A DNA stretch of 13,434 nucleotides from assembly GCA_012514545.1 (NCBI GenBank), contig JAAZAC010000231.1, positions 1 to 13,434 of the forward strand, written 5' to 3'. The notes beneath the pieces are model-generated. The model worked only from the letters and a program-made list of their open reading frames with translations. It did not search any database and had not been told where the DNA came from. How positions within the stretch are numbered: position 1 is the first letter of the stretch; each line of letters opens with the position of its first letter. Below are positions 5,019 to 13,429 of the stretch, one piece after another. The DNA comes from Actinomycetales bacterium. GTDB taxonomy: Bacteria > Actinomycetota > Actinomycetes > Actinomycetales > Cellulomonadaceae. The position numbers were made by a program, and so were the translations under genes.

Positions 5019-5834
5019 TCAGAACGGCCCCACGTGCTCCTTCGGCCGCTGGACGCCCTCCCAGCCGCGTCGCGGCGGCCTGGTGCCCGGCGTCGTGCGG
5101 GCCTTGGCGCGGTAGACGACGTACGGGCGCCACAGATAGCCGAGCGGCACGCTGAACACGTGCACGAGCCGCGTGAACGGCCACAGCGCGAAGAGGAACA
5201 TCGCGGCCATGCCGTGCAGCTGGAAGCCCAGCGGCGCGTCGGCCATGAGCTCCGGGTGCAGGTCGAACCGGAAGATGCCCCGGAACCACACGGAGACGCC
5301 CTCGCGGTAGTCGTAGTGCCCGCCGAGGTTGAGGATGGAGCCCGCGATGGTGTTCCACATGCCCAGCGCGATGACCACGGCCAGCACGAGGTACATGAGC
5401 TTGTCCATCCGGGTCGTCGCCCGGAAGACCGGCCCGACCGTGCGCCGCCGGTAGATGAGCAGCGCGAGCCCGACGACGGTCGAGACCCCCGCGACCGTGC
5501 CGATGGTGATCGCCATGAGGTGGTAGAGCCCGTCCGAGACGCCCAGGGCGCGCGTCCACGACTTCGGGATCCCCAGGCCCAGCACGTGCCCCAGGAACAC
5601 GAAGAGGATCCCGAAGTGGAACAGCGGGCTGGCCCACCGCAGCAGGCGGCGCTCGTAGAGCTGCGACGAGCGCGTCGTCCAGCCGAACTTGTCGTACCGG
5701 TACCGCCACACGTGCCCGAGCACGAACACGGTTAGGAACAGGTAGGGCAGCACCACCCACAGGACGACGTCGGCCGTCGTGACCTCGGCGGCCGCGGCGG
5801 CGGCCGCGAACGGGTGCGTGGCGAGGGTGGTCAT
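5019..5834 (-). CDS. narI: Respiratory nitrate reductase gamma subunit (diheme cytochrome b)
   Basis: A 271-residue integral membrane subunit that oxidises quinol and passes electrons through two b hemes to NarH. Five hydrophobic segments are visible, at about 23-42, 72-90, 105-128, 146-168 and 203-228. The four heme ligands of the family are recognisable: His73 and His83 in FHFGILFVFLGH (ten apart, like E. coli His56/His66), and His207 and His225 in LHGMAAMFLFALWPFTRLVH (18 apart, like His187/His205). The ATG at 5834 overlaps the narJ stop (ATGA) and has GGAG seven bases upstream. Compared with E. coli the N terminus has about 17 extra residues, including a run of seven Ala; an alternative start is not obvious. 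It is the last gene of narKGHJI. Confidence 0.96.
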   Translation of the reverse strand: MTTLATHPFAAAAAAAEVTTADVVLWVVLPYLFLTVFVLGHVWRYRYDKFGWTTRSSQLYERRLLRWASPLFHFGILFVFLGHVLGLGIPKSWTRALGVSDGLYHLMAITIGTVAGVSTVVGLALLIYRRRTVGPVFRATTRMDKLMYLVLAVVIALGMWNTIAGSILNLGGHYDYREGVSVWFRGIFRFDLHPELMADAPLGFQLHGMAAMFLFALWPFTRLVHVFSVPLGYLWRPYVVYRAKARTTPGTRPPRRGWEGVQRPKEHVGPF

Positions 5835-6529
5835 CGGTCCGCTCCGGTGGTCGACGGGTCCAGGGCGTACGGCGCGGTGGCCGCCAGGGCGAGACTCGGG
5901 TCCAGCCCGACCTCCTCCCCCGGCGGCCCCTCCGCGGCGAGGCGCGCGACGGCGTCGCGGTCGTCGCCCTCGAGGGGCGGCAGCGTGGCGCACACGGCCA
6001 CGACCGCGCCCGCCCACGGCGACCCGGCGTCGAGGAGGGCGAGCCGCAGCAGCTCCAGGCCGGCCCGGTGCGCGAGGAGGAGACGCAGCCCCGCCTCGCG
6101 GGCGCCGTCGTCGGGCCCCGAGGCGCACTCGAGGACGACGGCGAGGTGGTCCGGCAGCTCCTCGTCGGCGAGCTCCAGCCCGACCGCCCGGTACGCCTGC
6201 TTCATCTCGACGAGCGCGACGCCGCGGCGCCGGGTGTCGCCGTAGGCGTAGTACGTCAGGTAGGGGCTGCACCGGCGGCGCAGGTCGAAGGTCTCCACGT
6301 ACTGCGCGGCGAGCTCCGGCAGCGGCGTGCCCGCCACGTGCTGGAGGGTCCGCGCGAGCGGCTCCGCGAGGTGCGGCGGCAGCTCCGCGACGGCCGCGCG
6401 CAGCGTCGGCACGAGCGCCAGCAGGTCCTCGGTCGGGTACTCGAGCAGCAGCGCCGCGACCCGGTGCGCGACCGCTGCCTCCCGGGTGGCCAGCCGGGCG
6501 GCGGCCCGGGCCCGCGCGACGCGGTTCAC
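5831..6529 (-). CDS. narJ: Nitrate reductase assembly chaperone (delta subunit)
   Basis: A 232-residue cytoplasmic member of the NarJ/TorD family. It binds apo-NarG and is needed for molybdenum cofactor insertion before NarGH docks on NarI; it is not part of the mature enzyme. Family features: an all-helical, Leu/Ala-rich chain, LLLEYPTEDLLALVPTL near the N terminus, YVETFDLRRRCSPYLTYYAYGDTRRRG in the centre, then ALVEMKQAYRAVGLELADEELPDHLAVVLEC, which is very typical. The C-terminal 40 or so residues look poorly conserved. The start is GTG at 6529, overlapping the narH stop (GTGA), with a weak G-rich ribosome site. The stop overlaps the narI ATG. The chaperone gene between narH and narI is the usual order. 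Confidence 0.95.
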   Translation of the reverse strand: MNRVARARAAARLATREAAVAHRVAALLLEYPTEDLLALVPTLRAAVAELPPHLAEPLARTLQHVAGTPLPELAAQYVETFDLRRRCSPYLTYYAYGDTRRRGVALVEMKQAYRAVGLELADEELPDHLAVVLECASGPDDGAREAGLRLLLAHRAGLELLRLALLDAGSPWAGAVVAVCATLPPLEGDDRDAVARLAAEGPPGEEVGLDPSLALAATAPYALDPSTTGADR

Positions 6530-8325
6530 GGCGTCCCCCCGTCCCGGCGCGGCTCGGTGCCCGCGCCCGCCGGCCCCGCCTCCGCGCCCCCCACCGGCCG
6601 CGGCTGCACCACGGCCGGCGCGGCGGCGTCGTCGGGCTCGCGCAGCCCCGGCCCCTCCCCGGGCTCGTCCGCGCGCGGCGGGAAGAGCCCCGGCGGGACG
6701 CCCTTGCCGTCCCAGTTGAGGAGGTTGACACGCGCCTTGCGGGTGGCCGGGTCGGCGACGGTGTCGGTGGTCTGCCGCTGGGCGAGCATGTGGAAGTTCT
6801 CGACGGCGATCGGGTCGTTGTGGAACCCACGGCCGGACCCCTCGCCGAACGGCCCGGAGCCGCCCATGCCGGGGCCCCCCTCGTAGTCGAGCGCGCACTC
6901 GGTCGCGAGCTCCTCGAGGGAGTGCGCCTGCTCGGCGTGCGCCGTCGGGATGACGTAGCGCTCGTCGTACTTCGCGAGCGCGAGCAGCCGGTACATCCCC
7001 TCCATCTCCGCGGCGGACATCCCGACGGCGGCCGGGATGCTCGGGTCGCCGTCGCGCCCCATGGAGATGTCCCGCATGTACGAGCGCATCGCGGCGAGGC
7101 GACGCAGGACCGCGGTCACCGGGGCGACGTCGCCGGCGGTGAAGAGCTCCGCGAGGTACTCCACGGGGATGCGCAGGGCCTCGATCGCCGCGAAGAGGTT
7201 GCCGCGGTCCTCCGCGTCCTCCCCGGTCTCCCGCACGACGTCGACGACGGGCGACAGCGGCGGGATGTACCAGACCATCGGCAGCGTCCGGTACTCGGGG
7301 TGCAGCGGCAGGGCCACCTCGTAGCGGTGGATGAGCGCCCACACCGGCGAGCGGCGCGCGGCGTCCACCCAGTCGCGCGGGATGCCGGACGCCTCGGCGG
7401 CCCGCTGCACCTCCGGGTCGTCCGGGTCGAGGAACACCGAGCGCTGCGCGGCGAGGAGCTTCGTCTCGTCGGGCTCGCTCGCCGCGGCGAGGACGCGGTC
7501 GGCGTCGTACAGGACGAGCCCGATGTAGCGCAGGCGGCCGACGCACGTCTCCGAGCACACGGTCGGCAGGCCGACCTCGATGCGCGGGAAGCAGAACGTG
7601 CACTTCTCGGCCTTGCCCGTGCGGTGGTTGAAGTAGACCTTCTTGTACGGGCAGCCGGTGACGCACTTGCGCCAGCCGCGGCACCGGTCCTGGTCCACGA
7701 GGACGATGCCGTCCTCGGACCGCTTGTAGATCGCCCCGGACGGGCAGGACGCCGCGCACGACGGGTTGAGGCAGTGCTCGCAGATGCGCGGCAGGTAGAA
7801 CATGAAGGTCTGCTCGAACTCGAGCTTGACCTTGTCCGAGACCTTCTGCAGGACGGGGTCGGCCTGGGTCAGCGCGGGGGCGCCGCCGAGGTCGTCGTCC
7901 CAGTTCGCGCTCCAGCGCACGGCCATGTCCTGGCCGGACAGCAGCGACTTCGGCCGCGCGACCGGCGTGTGCTCCTGCAGCGGGGCGCTGGTGAGCCGCT
8001 CGTAGTCGTACGTCCACGGCTCGTAGTACTCGTCGATGGACGGCTGCTTGGGGCTGGCGAAGATCGTCAGGAGGTTCTTCAGCCGGCCGCCCGCCTTGAG
8101 CTGGAGACGGCCGCGCCGGTTGAGCGTCCAGCCGCCCTCCCAGCGCTCCTGGTCCTCGTACGTGCGCGGGTAGCCCTGCCCGGGCCGCGTCTCGACGTTG
8201 TTGAACCACACGTACTCGGTGCCCGTGCGGTTCGTCCACGCCTGCTTGCACGTGACCGAGCACGTGTGGCACCCGATGCACTTGTCGAGGTTCATGACCA
8301 TCGCCATCTGGGCCATGACGCGCAT
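6526..8325 (-). CDS. narH: Respiratory nitrate reductase beta subunit (Fe-S)
   Basis: A 599-residue electron-transfer subunit carrying one 3Fe-4S and three 4Fe-4S clusters between NarI hemes and NarG. Cys groups: CIGCHTCSVTC (16-26), CEHCLNPSCAASC (182-194), CRGWRKCVTGC (215-225) and CTFC...CSETC (242-261). Trp218 stands where ferredoxins have the second Cys, the hallmark of the NarH 3Fe-4S site. PLHPEYRTLPMVWYIPPLSPVVD (340-362) and RIPVEYLAELFTAGD are family-specific. The conserved part ends at about 550 (NLLNWDGKGVPPGLFPPR). A Pro/Ala/Gly-rich tail of about 49 residues follows, making the protein longer than E. coli NarH (about 512). The ATG at 8325 shares one base with the narG stop and has a perfect GGAGGTGA seven bases upstream. 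Confidence 0.97.
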   Translation of the reverse strand: MRVMAQMAMVMNLDKCIGCHTCSVTCKQAWTNRTGTEYVWFNNVETRPGQGYPRTYEDQERWEGGWTLNRRGRLQLKAGGRLKNLLTIFASPKQPSIDEYYEPWTYDYERLTSAPLQEHTPVARPKSLLSGQDMAVRWSANWDDDLGGAPALTQADPVLQKVSDKVKLEFEQTFMFYLPRICEHCLNPSCAASCPSGAIYKRSEDGIVLVDQDRCRGWRKCVTGCPYKKVYFNHRTGKAEKCTFCFPRIEVGLPTVCSETCVGRLRYIGLVLYDADRVLAAASEPDETKLLAAQRSVFLDPDDPEVQRAAEASGIPRDWVDAARRSPVWALIHRYEVALPLHPEYRTLPMVWYIPPLSPVVDVVRETGEDAEDRGNLFAAIEALRIPVEYLAELFTAGDVAPVTAVLRRLAAMRSYMRDISMGRDGDPSIPAAVGMSAAEMEGMYRLLALAKYDERYVIPTAHAEQAHSLEELATECALDYEGGPGMGGSGPFGEGSGRGFHNDPIAVENFHMLAQRQTTDTVADPATRKARVNLLNWDGKGVPPGLFPPRADEPGEGPGLREPDDAAAPAVVQPRPVGGAEAGPAGAGTEPRRDGGTP

Positions 8326-11300
8326 CAGTACGTCACCTCCTGGCTGCGCCGGCGGATCACGGTGACCTCGTCGCGCTGGTTGCCCGTGGGGCCGAGGTAG
8401 TTGAACGCGTAGGAGAGCTGCGCGTAGCCGCCGACGAGGTGGCTCGGCTTGATGAGCAGCCTCGTCAGCGAGTTGTGGATGCCGCCCCGCCGGCCCGTGG
8501 TCTCCGACAGCGGCACGTCGATGAGCCGGTCCTGGGCGTGGTGCATGTAGACGGTGCCCTCGGGCATCCGGTGCGAGACGACCGCCCGGGCCACGACGAC
8601 GCCGTTGCGGTTGACCGCCTCCACCCAGTCGTTGTCCGCGATGCCGGCCTTGGCGGCGTCCCGGTCGCTCATCCAGATCGTGGGCCCGCCCCGGGACAGC
8701 GACAGCATGAAGAGGTTGTCCTGGTACTCCGAGTGGATGGACCACTTGTTGTGCGGGGTGAGGTAGCGGACCGTGACCCCGACGGCGCCCGTCCCCGCGA
8801 CCTCGGCCGCGTGCCCGAGGGCGTTCTCCCCGAAGAGCGCGGCCATGTCGAGCGGCGGCCGGAACACCGGCAGGCCCTCGCCCAGCTCCGCGATCCAGTC
8901 GTGGTCGAGGTAGAACTGCTGGCGCCCGGTGAGCGTGTGCCACGGCTTGAGCCGCTCGACGTTGATCGTGAACGGCGAGTACCGCCGCCCGCCGTGCTCC
9001 GTGCCCGACCACTCGGGCGACGTGATGACGGTGACCGGCGCCGCCTGGGTGTCGGCGAACGTCACCTGCTTGCCCTCGTGCTCGGCGGCGAGGTCCGCCA
9101 TGCGCGTGCCGGTGCGCTCCTCGAGCCGGCGGAAACCCTGCACGGCGAGGCGGCCGTTCGTCGTGCCGGACAGCGCGAGGATCGCCTCGCACGCGTGCAC
9201 GTCCCGCGTGAGCAGCGGCCGCCCCTCGACGACGCTGCCGGTCCCCTGCGCGACGCCGTTCTTCCGGGCGAGGTAGGCGACCTCGGCCGACATGTCGAAG
9301 GTGACGCCCTTCGTCGTCGCGCCGAGCGTGTCGACGAGCGGCCCGAGGGTCGCCATCTTCGCCGCGACGGCCCCGTAGTCCCGCTCGACGACGACGAGCC
9401 GCGGCATCGTGACGCCGGGCACGGGCTCGCACTCCCCCGCCTTCCAGTCGCGCACCACCCCGTGCGGCGTCGCCAGCTCGTCGGGCGTGTCGTGCATGAG
9501 CGGCACGGCGACGACGTCCTTGCGGACACCGAGGTGCGTGGCGGCGAGCTCGCTGAACCGCCGGGCGAGCGAGTGGAAGATGTCGAAGTCGGTCCGCGTC
9601 TGCCACGGCGGCGCGATCGCCGGGCTGAACGAGTTCACGAACGGGTGCATGTCCGTCGTGTTGAGGTCGTACTTCTCGTACCACGTGGCGGCGGGCAGCA
9701 CGACGTCGGCGTACATGGTCGTGCTCGTCATGCGGAAGTCGAGCGCGAGGAGCAGGTCGAGCTTCCCCGTGGGCGCCTCCTCCCGCCAGACGACGTCCCG
9801 CGGCCGGGCCTCCGGCGGCGCCTCCGTGGCCCGCAGGTTGGAGTCCGTGCCGAGCAGGTGGTGCAGGAAGTACTCGTTGCCCTTCGCGGAGCTGCCGAGC
9901 AGGTTCGCCCGCCACACCGTGAGCACCCGCGGGAAGTTCTCCGGCGCGTCCGGGTCCTCCGCCGCGAACCGCAGCCGCCCGGCGCGCAGCTCGGCGGGCA
10001 CGTACTCGGCGACGGGCACGCCCGCGGCCTCCGCGTCCTCGGCGAGCTGCAGCGGGCTCCGGTCGAACGTGGGATACGAGGGCATCCAGCCCAGCCGCGC
10101 GGACTGCGCGACGACGTCGGCCGTCGCCTTGCCCGTCAGGTGGCCCCCGGCGCGGCCCGGCAGGTGGGCGGCCAGCGTGTCCGCGGAGAACGCGTCGTAG
10201 CGGAACTGGTCGGTGGCGAGGTACCAGAACGCCGTCTGGATCATGGTCCGCGCCGGGCGCGCCCAGTCGAACGCGTTGGCGTACAGCCCGTGCCCGGTGA
10301 CGGGCCGCACCTTCTCCTGGCCGACGTAGTGCGCCCAGCCGCCGCCGTTGACGCCCTGGCACCCGGTGAGGGTCGTCAGCGCGAGGAACGAGCGGTAGAT
10401 CGTGTCGGAGTGGAACCAGTGGTTGGTCCCCGCGCCCATGACGATCATCGAGCGGCCGCGCGACTCCTCCGCGTTGGCCGCGAACTCGCGCCCGATGCGC
10501 TCGGCGGCCGCCGCGGGCACGCCCGTGAACTGCTCCTGCCAGGCCGGGGTGCAGCCCTCGGCGGCGTCGTCGTAGCCCGTGGGCCAGCGGCCCGGCAGCC
10601 CCCGCCGCGCGACGCCGTACTGCGCGAGCAGCAGGTCGAGCACGGTGGTGACGAGGTGGCCGCCGACCCGGATCGCCGGCACGCCGCGGTGCGCGACGCC
10701 GGGGGCGCCGTCGAGGGTGTCGAACCGCGGCAGCAGGACCTCGACCGGCGTCACCGCGCCGGCGGTCCGCCCGCCGCCGGCGACGACGGTCCCGGCAGCC
10801 GAGAGCATCGGCTCGACGCCGCCCAGGTCGAGGTTCCAGCGGCCCTTGCCGCTCTCGCCGTAGTGGAAGCCGAGGGAGCCGCCGGGGACGACGGGCTCGC
10901 CCGTCCGGCCGTCGACGAGGACCGTCTTGAACGCGGCGTTCTCCTGCTCGGCGGCGGCGCCGCCGAGGTCCTCGGCGGTGAGGAACTTGCCCGGGACGTA
11001 CGCGCCGTCGTCGGCGGGCTCGAGCCGCACGAGGAACGGCAGGTCGGTGTACCGCTGGGCGTACTCGGTGAAGTACGGCACCTGGCGCTCCACGTAGAAC
11101 TCGCGCAGGACGACGTGCCCCATCGCCATCGCGAGCGCGCCGTCCGTGCCCGGCTGGGTCGAGAGCCACTCGTCGGCGAACTTGACGTTGTCCGCGTAGT
11201 CCGGGGAGACGGCGACGACCTTCTGGCCCCGGTAGCGCGCCTCGACCATCCAGTGCGCGTCGGGCGTGCGGGTGACCGGCAGGTTCGAACCCCACATGAT

Positions 11301-12098
11301 GAGGTAGCCCGCGTCCCACCAGTCCCCGGACTCGGGCACGTCGGTCTGGTCGCCGAACACCTGCGGCGAGGCCACGGGCAGGTCGGCGTACCAGTCGTAG
11401 AACGAGAGCATCGGGGCGCCGAGCAGCGCGTGGTACCGGGCGCCGGCGCCGTGCGACACCATCGACATCGCCGGGATGGGCGAGAAGCCCGCCACGCGGT
11501 CGGGTCCGTACCGGCGGATCGTGTAGACCTGCGCGGCGGCGGCGATCTCGAGCGCCTCGTCCCACGTGGCCCGGACGAGCCCGCCCTTGCCGCGGGCCCG
11601 CTTGTAGCGGCGCGCGGCCTCCGGGTCCTCGACGACGCTCGCCCACGCCTCCACCGGGTCGCCCGTGCGGGCGAGGGCGGCGCGGTAGAGCTCGAGGAGC
11701 ACGCCGCGCACGTACGGGTAGCGCACCCGCGTCGGCGAGTACGTGTACCAGCTGAACGCCGCGCCGCGGGGACAGCCGCGCGGCTCGTACTCGGGGCGGT
11801 CGGGTCCGACGGACGGGTAGTCGGTCTGCTGGGACTCCCAGGTGATGATCCCGTCCTTGACGTAGACCTTCCACGAGCACGAGCCCGTGCAGTTCACGCC
11901 GTGCGTGGAGCGGACGACCTTGTCGTGGCTCCACCGGTCCCGGTAGAAGGTGTCCGCCTCCCGCCCGCCGACCTGGTGCAGCGTGCGCAGGTCGTCGGAG
12001 ACCTCGCCGCGGCGCAGGTGCCGGCCGATGCGGAGGATCGCGTCGGACGCGGGCCCGTCCAGCCCGGGCCGGTCGGTTCTCGGCTCGACGGTCGTCAT
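8325..12098 (-). CDS. narG: Respiratory nitrate reductase alpha subunit (Mo-bisMGD catalytic)
   Basis: A 1257-residue catalytic subunit that reduces nitrate to nitrite at a Mo-bis(MGD) centre on the cytoplasmic side; E. coli NarG has 1247 residues. The FS0 Fe-S site is visible as His66, Cys70, Cys74 (HGVNCTGSC) and Cys109 (RGCPRG), the His-plus-three-Cys pattern of NarG. Asp239 in FYDWYADLP is the likely Mo ligand; it matches E. coli Asp222 using the constant offset of 17 seen at the FS0 residues. PESGDWWDAGYLIMWGSNLPVTRTPDAHW and VSPDYADNVKFADEWL follow, as in the family, and the C-terminal molybdopterin dinucleotide-binding part (HNKWSIHSEYQDN) is intact. No twin-arginine signal peptide is seen, fitting a cytoplasm-facing enzyme. 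The ATG at 12098 has GAGGAGG four bases upstream and lies 26 bases after narK. Confidence 0.98.
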   Translation of the reverse strand: MTTVEPRTDRPGLDGPASDAILRIGRHLRRGEVSDDLRTLHQVGGREADTFYRDRWSHDKVVRSTHGVNCTGSCSWKVYVKDGIITWESQQTDYPSVGPDRPEYEPRGCPRGAAFSWYTYSPTRVRYPYVRGVLLELYRAALARTGDPVEAWASVVEDPEAARRYKRARGKGGLVRATWDEALEIAAAAQVYTIRRYGPDRVAGFSPIPAMSMVSHGAGARYHALLGAPMLSFYDWYADLPVASPQVFGDQTDVPESGDWWDAGYLIMWGSNLPVTRTPDAHWMVEARYRGQKVVAVSPDYADNVKFADEWLSTQPGTDGALAMAMGHVVLREFYVERQVPYFTEYAQRYTDLPFLVRLEPADDGAYVPGKFLTAEDLGGAAAEQENAAFKTVLVDGRTGEPVVPGGSLGFHYGESGKGRWNLDLGGVEPMLSAAGTVVAGGGRTAGAVTPVEVLLPRFDTLDGAPGVAHRGVPAIRVGGHLVTTVLDLLLAQYGVARRGLPGRWPTGYDDAAEGCTPAWQEQFTGVPAAAAERIGREFAANAEESRGRSMIVMGAGTNHWFHSDTIYRSFLALTTLTGCQGVNGGGWAHYVGQEKVRPVTGHGLYANAFDWARPARTMIQTAFWYLATDQFRYDAFSADTLAAHLPGRAGGHLTGKATADVVAQSARLGWMPSYPTFDRSPLQLAEDAEAAGVPVAEYVPAELRAGRLRFAAEDPDAPENFPRVLTVWRANLLGSSAKGNEYFLHHLLGTDSNLRATEAPPEARPRDVVWREEAPTGKLDLLLALDFRMTSTTMYADVVLPAATWYEKYDLNTTDMHPFVNSFSPAIAPPWQTRTDFDIFHSLARRFSELAATHLGVRKDVVAVPLMHDTPDELATPHGVVRDWKAGECEPVPGVTMPRLVVVERDYGAVAAKMATLGPLVDTLGATTKGVTFDMSAEVAYLARKNGVAQGTGSVVEGRPLLTRDVHACEAILALSGTTNGRLAVQGFRRLEERTGTRMADLAAEHEGKQVTFADTQAAPVTVITSPEWSGTEHGGRRYSPFTINVERLKPWHTLTGRQQFYLDHDWIAELGEGLPVFRPPLDMAALFGENALGHAAEVAGTGAVGVTVRYLTPHNKWSIHSEYQDNLFMLSLSRGGPTIWMSDRDAAKAGIADNDWVEAVNRNGVVVARAVVSHRMPEGTVYMHHAQDRLIDVPLSETTGRRGGIHNSLTRLLIKPSHLVGGYAQLSYAFNYLGPTGNQRDEVTVIRRRSQEVTY
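8333..8340 (-). promoter_or_regulatory. Ribosome binding site of narH within narG
   Basis: Minus-strand GGAGGTGA is fully complementary to the 16S 3' end. It lies in the last codons of narG (Gln-Glu-Val-Thr), seven bases before the narH ATG, and fixes that start over the later Met codons. Confidence 0.8.
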
Positions 12099-12102
12099 GG
12101 TT

Positions 12103-12109
12103 CCTCCTC
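12103..12109 (-). promoter_or_regulatory. Ribosome binding site of narG
   Basis: Minus-strand GAGGAGG is four bases before the narG ATG, in the 26-base narK-narG gap. It is a strong site that fixes the start. No promoter-like sequence or terminator is seen in the gap, so narG is probably transcribed with narK. Confidence 0.75.
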
Positions 12110-12124
12110 GGACGGCGGGGCTGG

Positions 12125-13429
12125 TCAGCTGGGCTTGGGCGCCCCCGGGCGGGCGTACTGCACCCACGTGAGCGCGGTGCAGAGGGCGAAGTAGACGGCG
12201 CAGCCGAAGAAGAACCCGCGGGGCGCCACGGCCGACAGGGCCGCGCCGACGAGGAAGGGGCCGAACGCCGCGATCGATGAGGTGAAGCCGATCACCCCGC
12301 CGGCCTGGCGCCGGGGGAAGATCATCGGCATCTGCTTGAAGGTGCCCGCGTTGCCGATCCCGGCGAAGAAGAAGACCACGAGCATGCCGAGCAGGAACGG
12401 CCCGAACTGGCCGCGCGACGTCGGGCTGAGGAAGAACGCCGTGAACACCGTGCTCACCGTCATCCCGACGCCCGCGACGAACGTCCACACCGCGCCGCCG
12501 AACCTGTCGCACAGGGGGCCCCACAGCGCGCGCGTCGCGGAGCCGATGAGCGGGCCGAGGAACGCGAACTTCAGCGGGTCCGGGGCGTCGGCGAAGCCGC
12601 CGTACTCGTTCTTGATGATGAGCCCGAGCTGCGCGGCGAAGCCGGAGAAGGCGCCGAAGGTCATGACGTAGATCGCGGTCATGTACCACGTGTGCCGCTC
12701 GCGGAAGATGTCCAACTGCTCGCGGAAGTTGGCCTTGACCGGCACGCGTCGCAGGAAGACCGCGGCGAGCACCATGCCGAGCAGCACCCACGGCACGAGC
12801 ACGAGGCCGGCGTTGTGCAGCCACATGTGGCCGCCGTCGATCTTCTCCTGCGGGGTGAGGGCGGTGACGCCGAGGAGGCCGAAGCCGACGACCCACGGCG
12901 TGAGGAACTGGATGAGGCTGACGCCGAAGTTGCCCAGGCCGGCCTGCAGGCCGAGCGCGGTGCCCGCCATCCGGCGCGGGAAGAAGTAGCTCGTCGACGG
13001 CATGAACCCGGAGAAGGCGCCGCCGCCGACGCCGGCCGCCGCGGCGAGCAGCAGCAGCACCCAGTAGGGGGTGTCGACGTTCCGGACGGCGAACGTCCAG
13101 CCGAGCATGGGCAGGAGCAGCAGGGTGGCGGAGCCGCCGACGAGCGTGCGCGTGCCGACGATGGGCGGCAGGAACATGTAGATGAGCCGCATGGCCCCGC
13201 CCGTCAGCCCGGGCACCGCGACCAGCCAGTAGAGCTGCTGGTCGGTGAGGTCGTAGCCGATGGTGGTCAGCCGCGGGGCGATCGCGCTGACGAGGTACCA
13301 GACGCAGAAGGCCAGCGTCAGGTTGTAGGTGGTGATCCACAGGGTCCGCCACGCGAACCGGCTGTCCCAGCGCTCCGGGTCCTCGGGGTCCCACTGCCGC
13401 AGGTCCACGCCGGGCCTGAAGATCGCCAT
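12125..13429 (-). CDS. narK: Nitrate/nitrite transporter, major facilitator family
   Basis: A complete 434-residue MFS membrane protein with about 12 hydrophobic segments, of the NarK/NasA nitrate-nitrite porter group. Its probable role is to bring nitrate to the cytoplasmic site of NarG and export nitrite. Arg81 (GGAMRLIY) and Arg300 (SATRALWGP) sit where E. coli NarK has the substrate-binding Arg89 and Arg305. The two nitrate-signature regions are visible: AGLGNFGVSLIQF (163-175) and AGIGNAGTFKQMP (356-368), each near an FPRR motif (150-153, 371-374). It is a single NarK, not a NarK1-NarK2 fusion. The ATG at 13429 lies five bases from the window edge, so the ribosome site, the operon promoter and any Fnr- or NarL-type sites are out of view. 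Whether it works as nitrate/proton symporter or nitrate/nitrite antiporter cannot be read from the sequence. Confidence 0.96.
   Translation of the reverse strand: MAIFRPGVDLRQWDPEDPERWDSRFAWRTLWITTYNLTLAFCVWYLVSAIAPRLTTIGYDLTDQQLYWLVAVPGLTGGAMRLIYMFLPPIVGTRTLVGGSATLLLLPMLGWTFAVRNVDTPYWVLLLLAAAAGVGGGAFSGFMPSTSYFFPRRMAGTALGLQAGLGNFGVSLIQFLTPWVVGFGLLGVTALTPQEKIDGGHMWLHNAGLVLVPWVLLGMVLAAVFLRRVPVKANFREQLDIFRERHTWYMTAIYVMTFGAFSGFAAQLGLIIKNEYGGFADAPDPLKFAFLGPLIGSATRALWGPLCDRFGGAVWTFVAGVGMTVSTVFTAFFLSPTSRGQFGPFLLGMLVVFFFAGIGNAGTFKQMPMIFPRRQAGGVIGFTSSIAAFGPFLVGAALSAVAPRGFFFGCAVYFALCTALTWVQYARPGAPKPS

Noticed and set aside
5019..6830. Long minus-strand frame in front of narI as an extended NarI
   Set aside because: The upstream part is narJ and narH read out of frame. 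The NarI start is set by the ATGA overlap, the ribosome site and alignment of the heme histidines.
5779..8400. Plus-strand open frame of 873 codons antisense to narI, narJ and narH
   Set aside because: Low-complexity Arg/Ala/Pro translation opposite three certain genes; a GC shadow.
8439..12194. Very long plus-strand open frame (1251 codons) antisense to narG
   Set aside because: It mirrors the codon periodicity of narG in GC-rich DNA. The product is Arg/Val/Asp/Gly-rich with no recognisable domain, and narG is a complete known gene.
8325..13394. A 1689-codon frame that could suggest a narK-narG fusion
   Set aside because: Only the part from the ATG at 12098 is NarG. The upstream part is an out-of-frame reading of narK, which is intact in its own frame with its own stop, and narG has a strong ribosome site.
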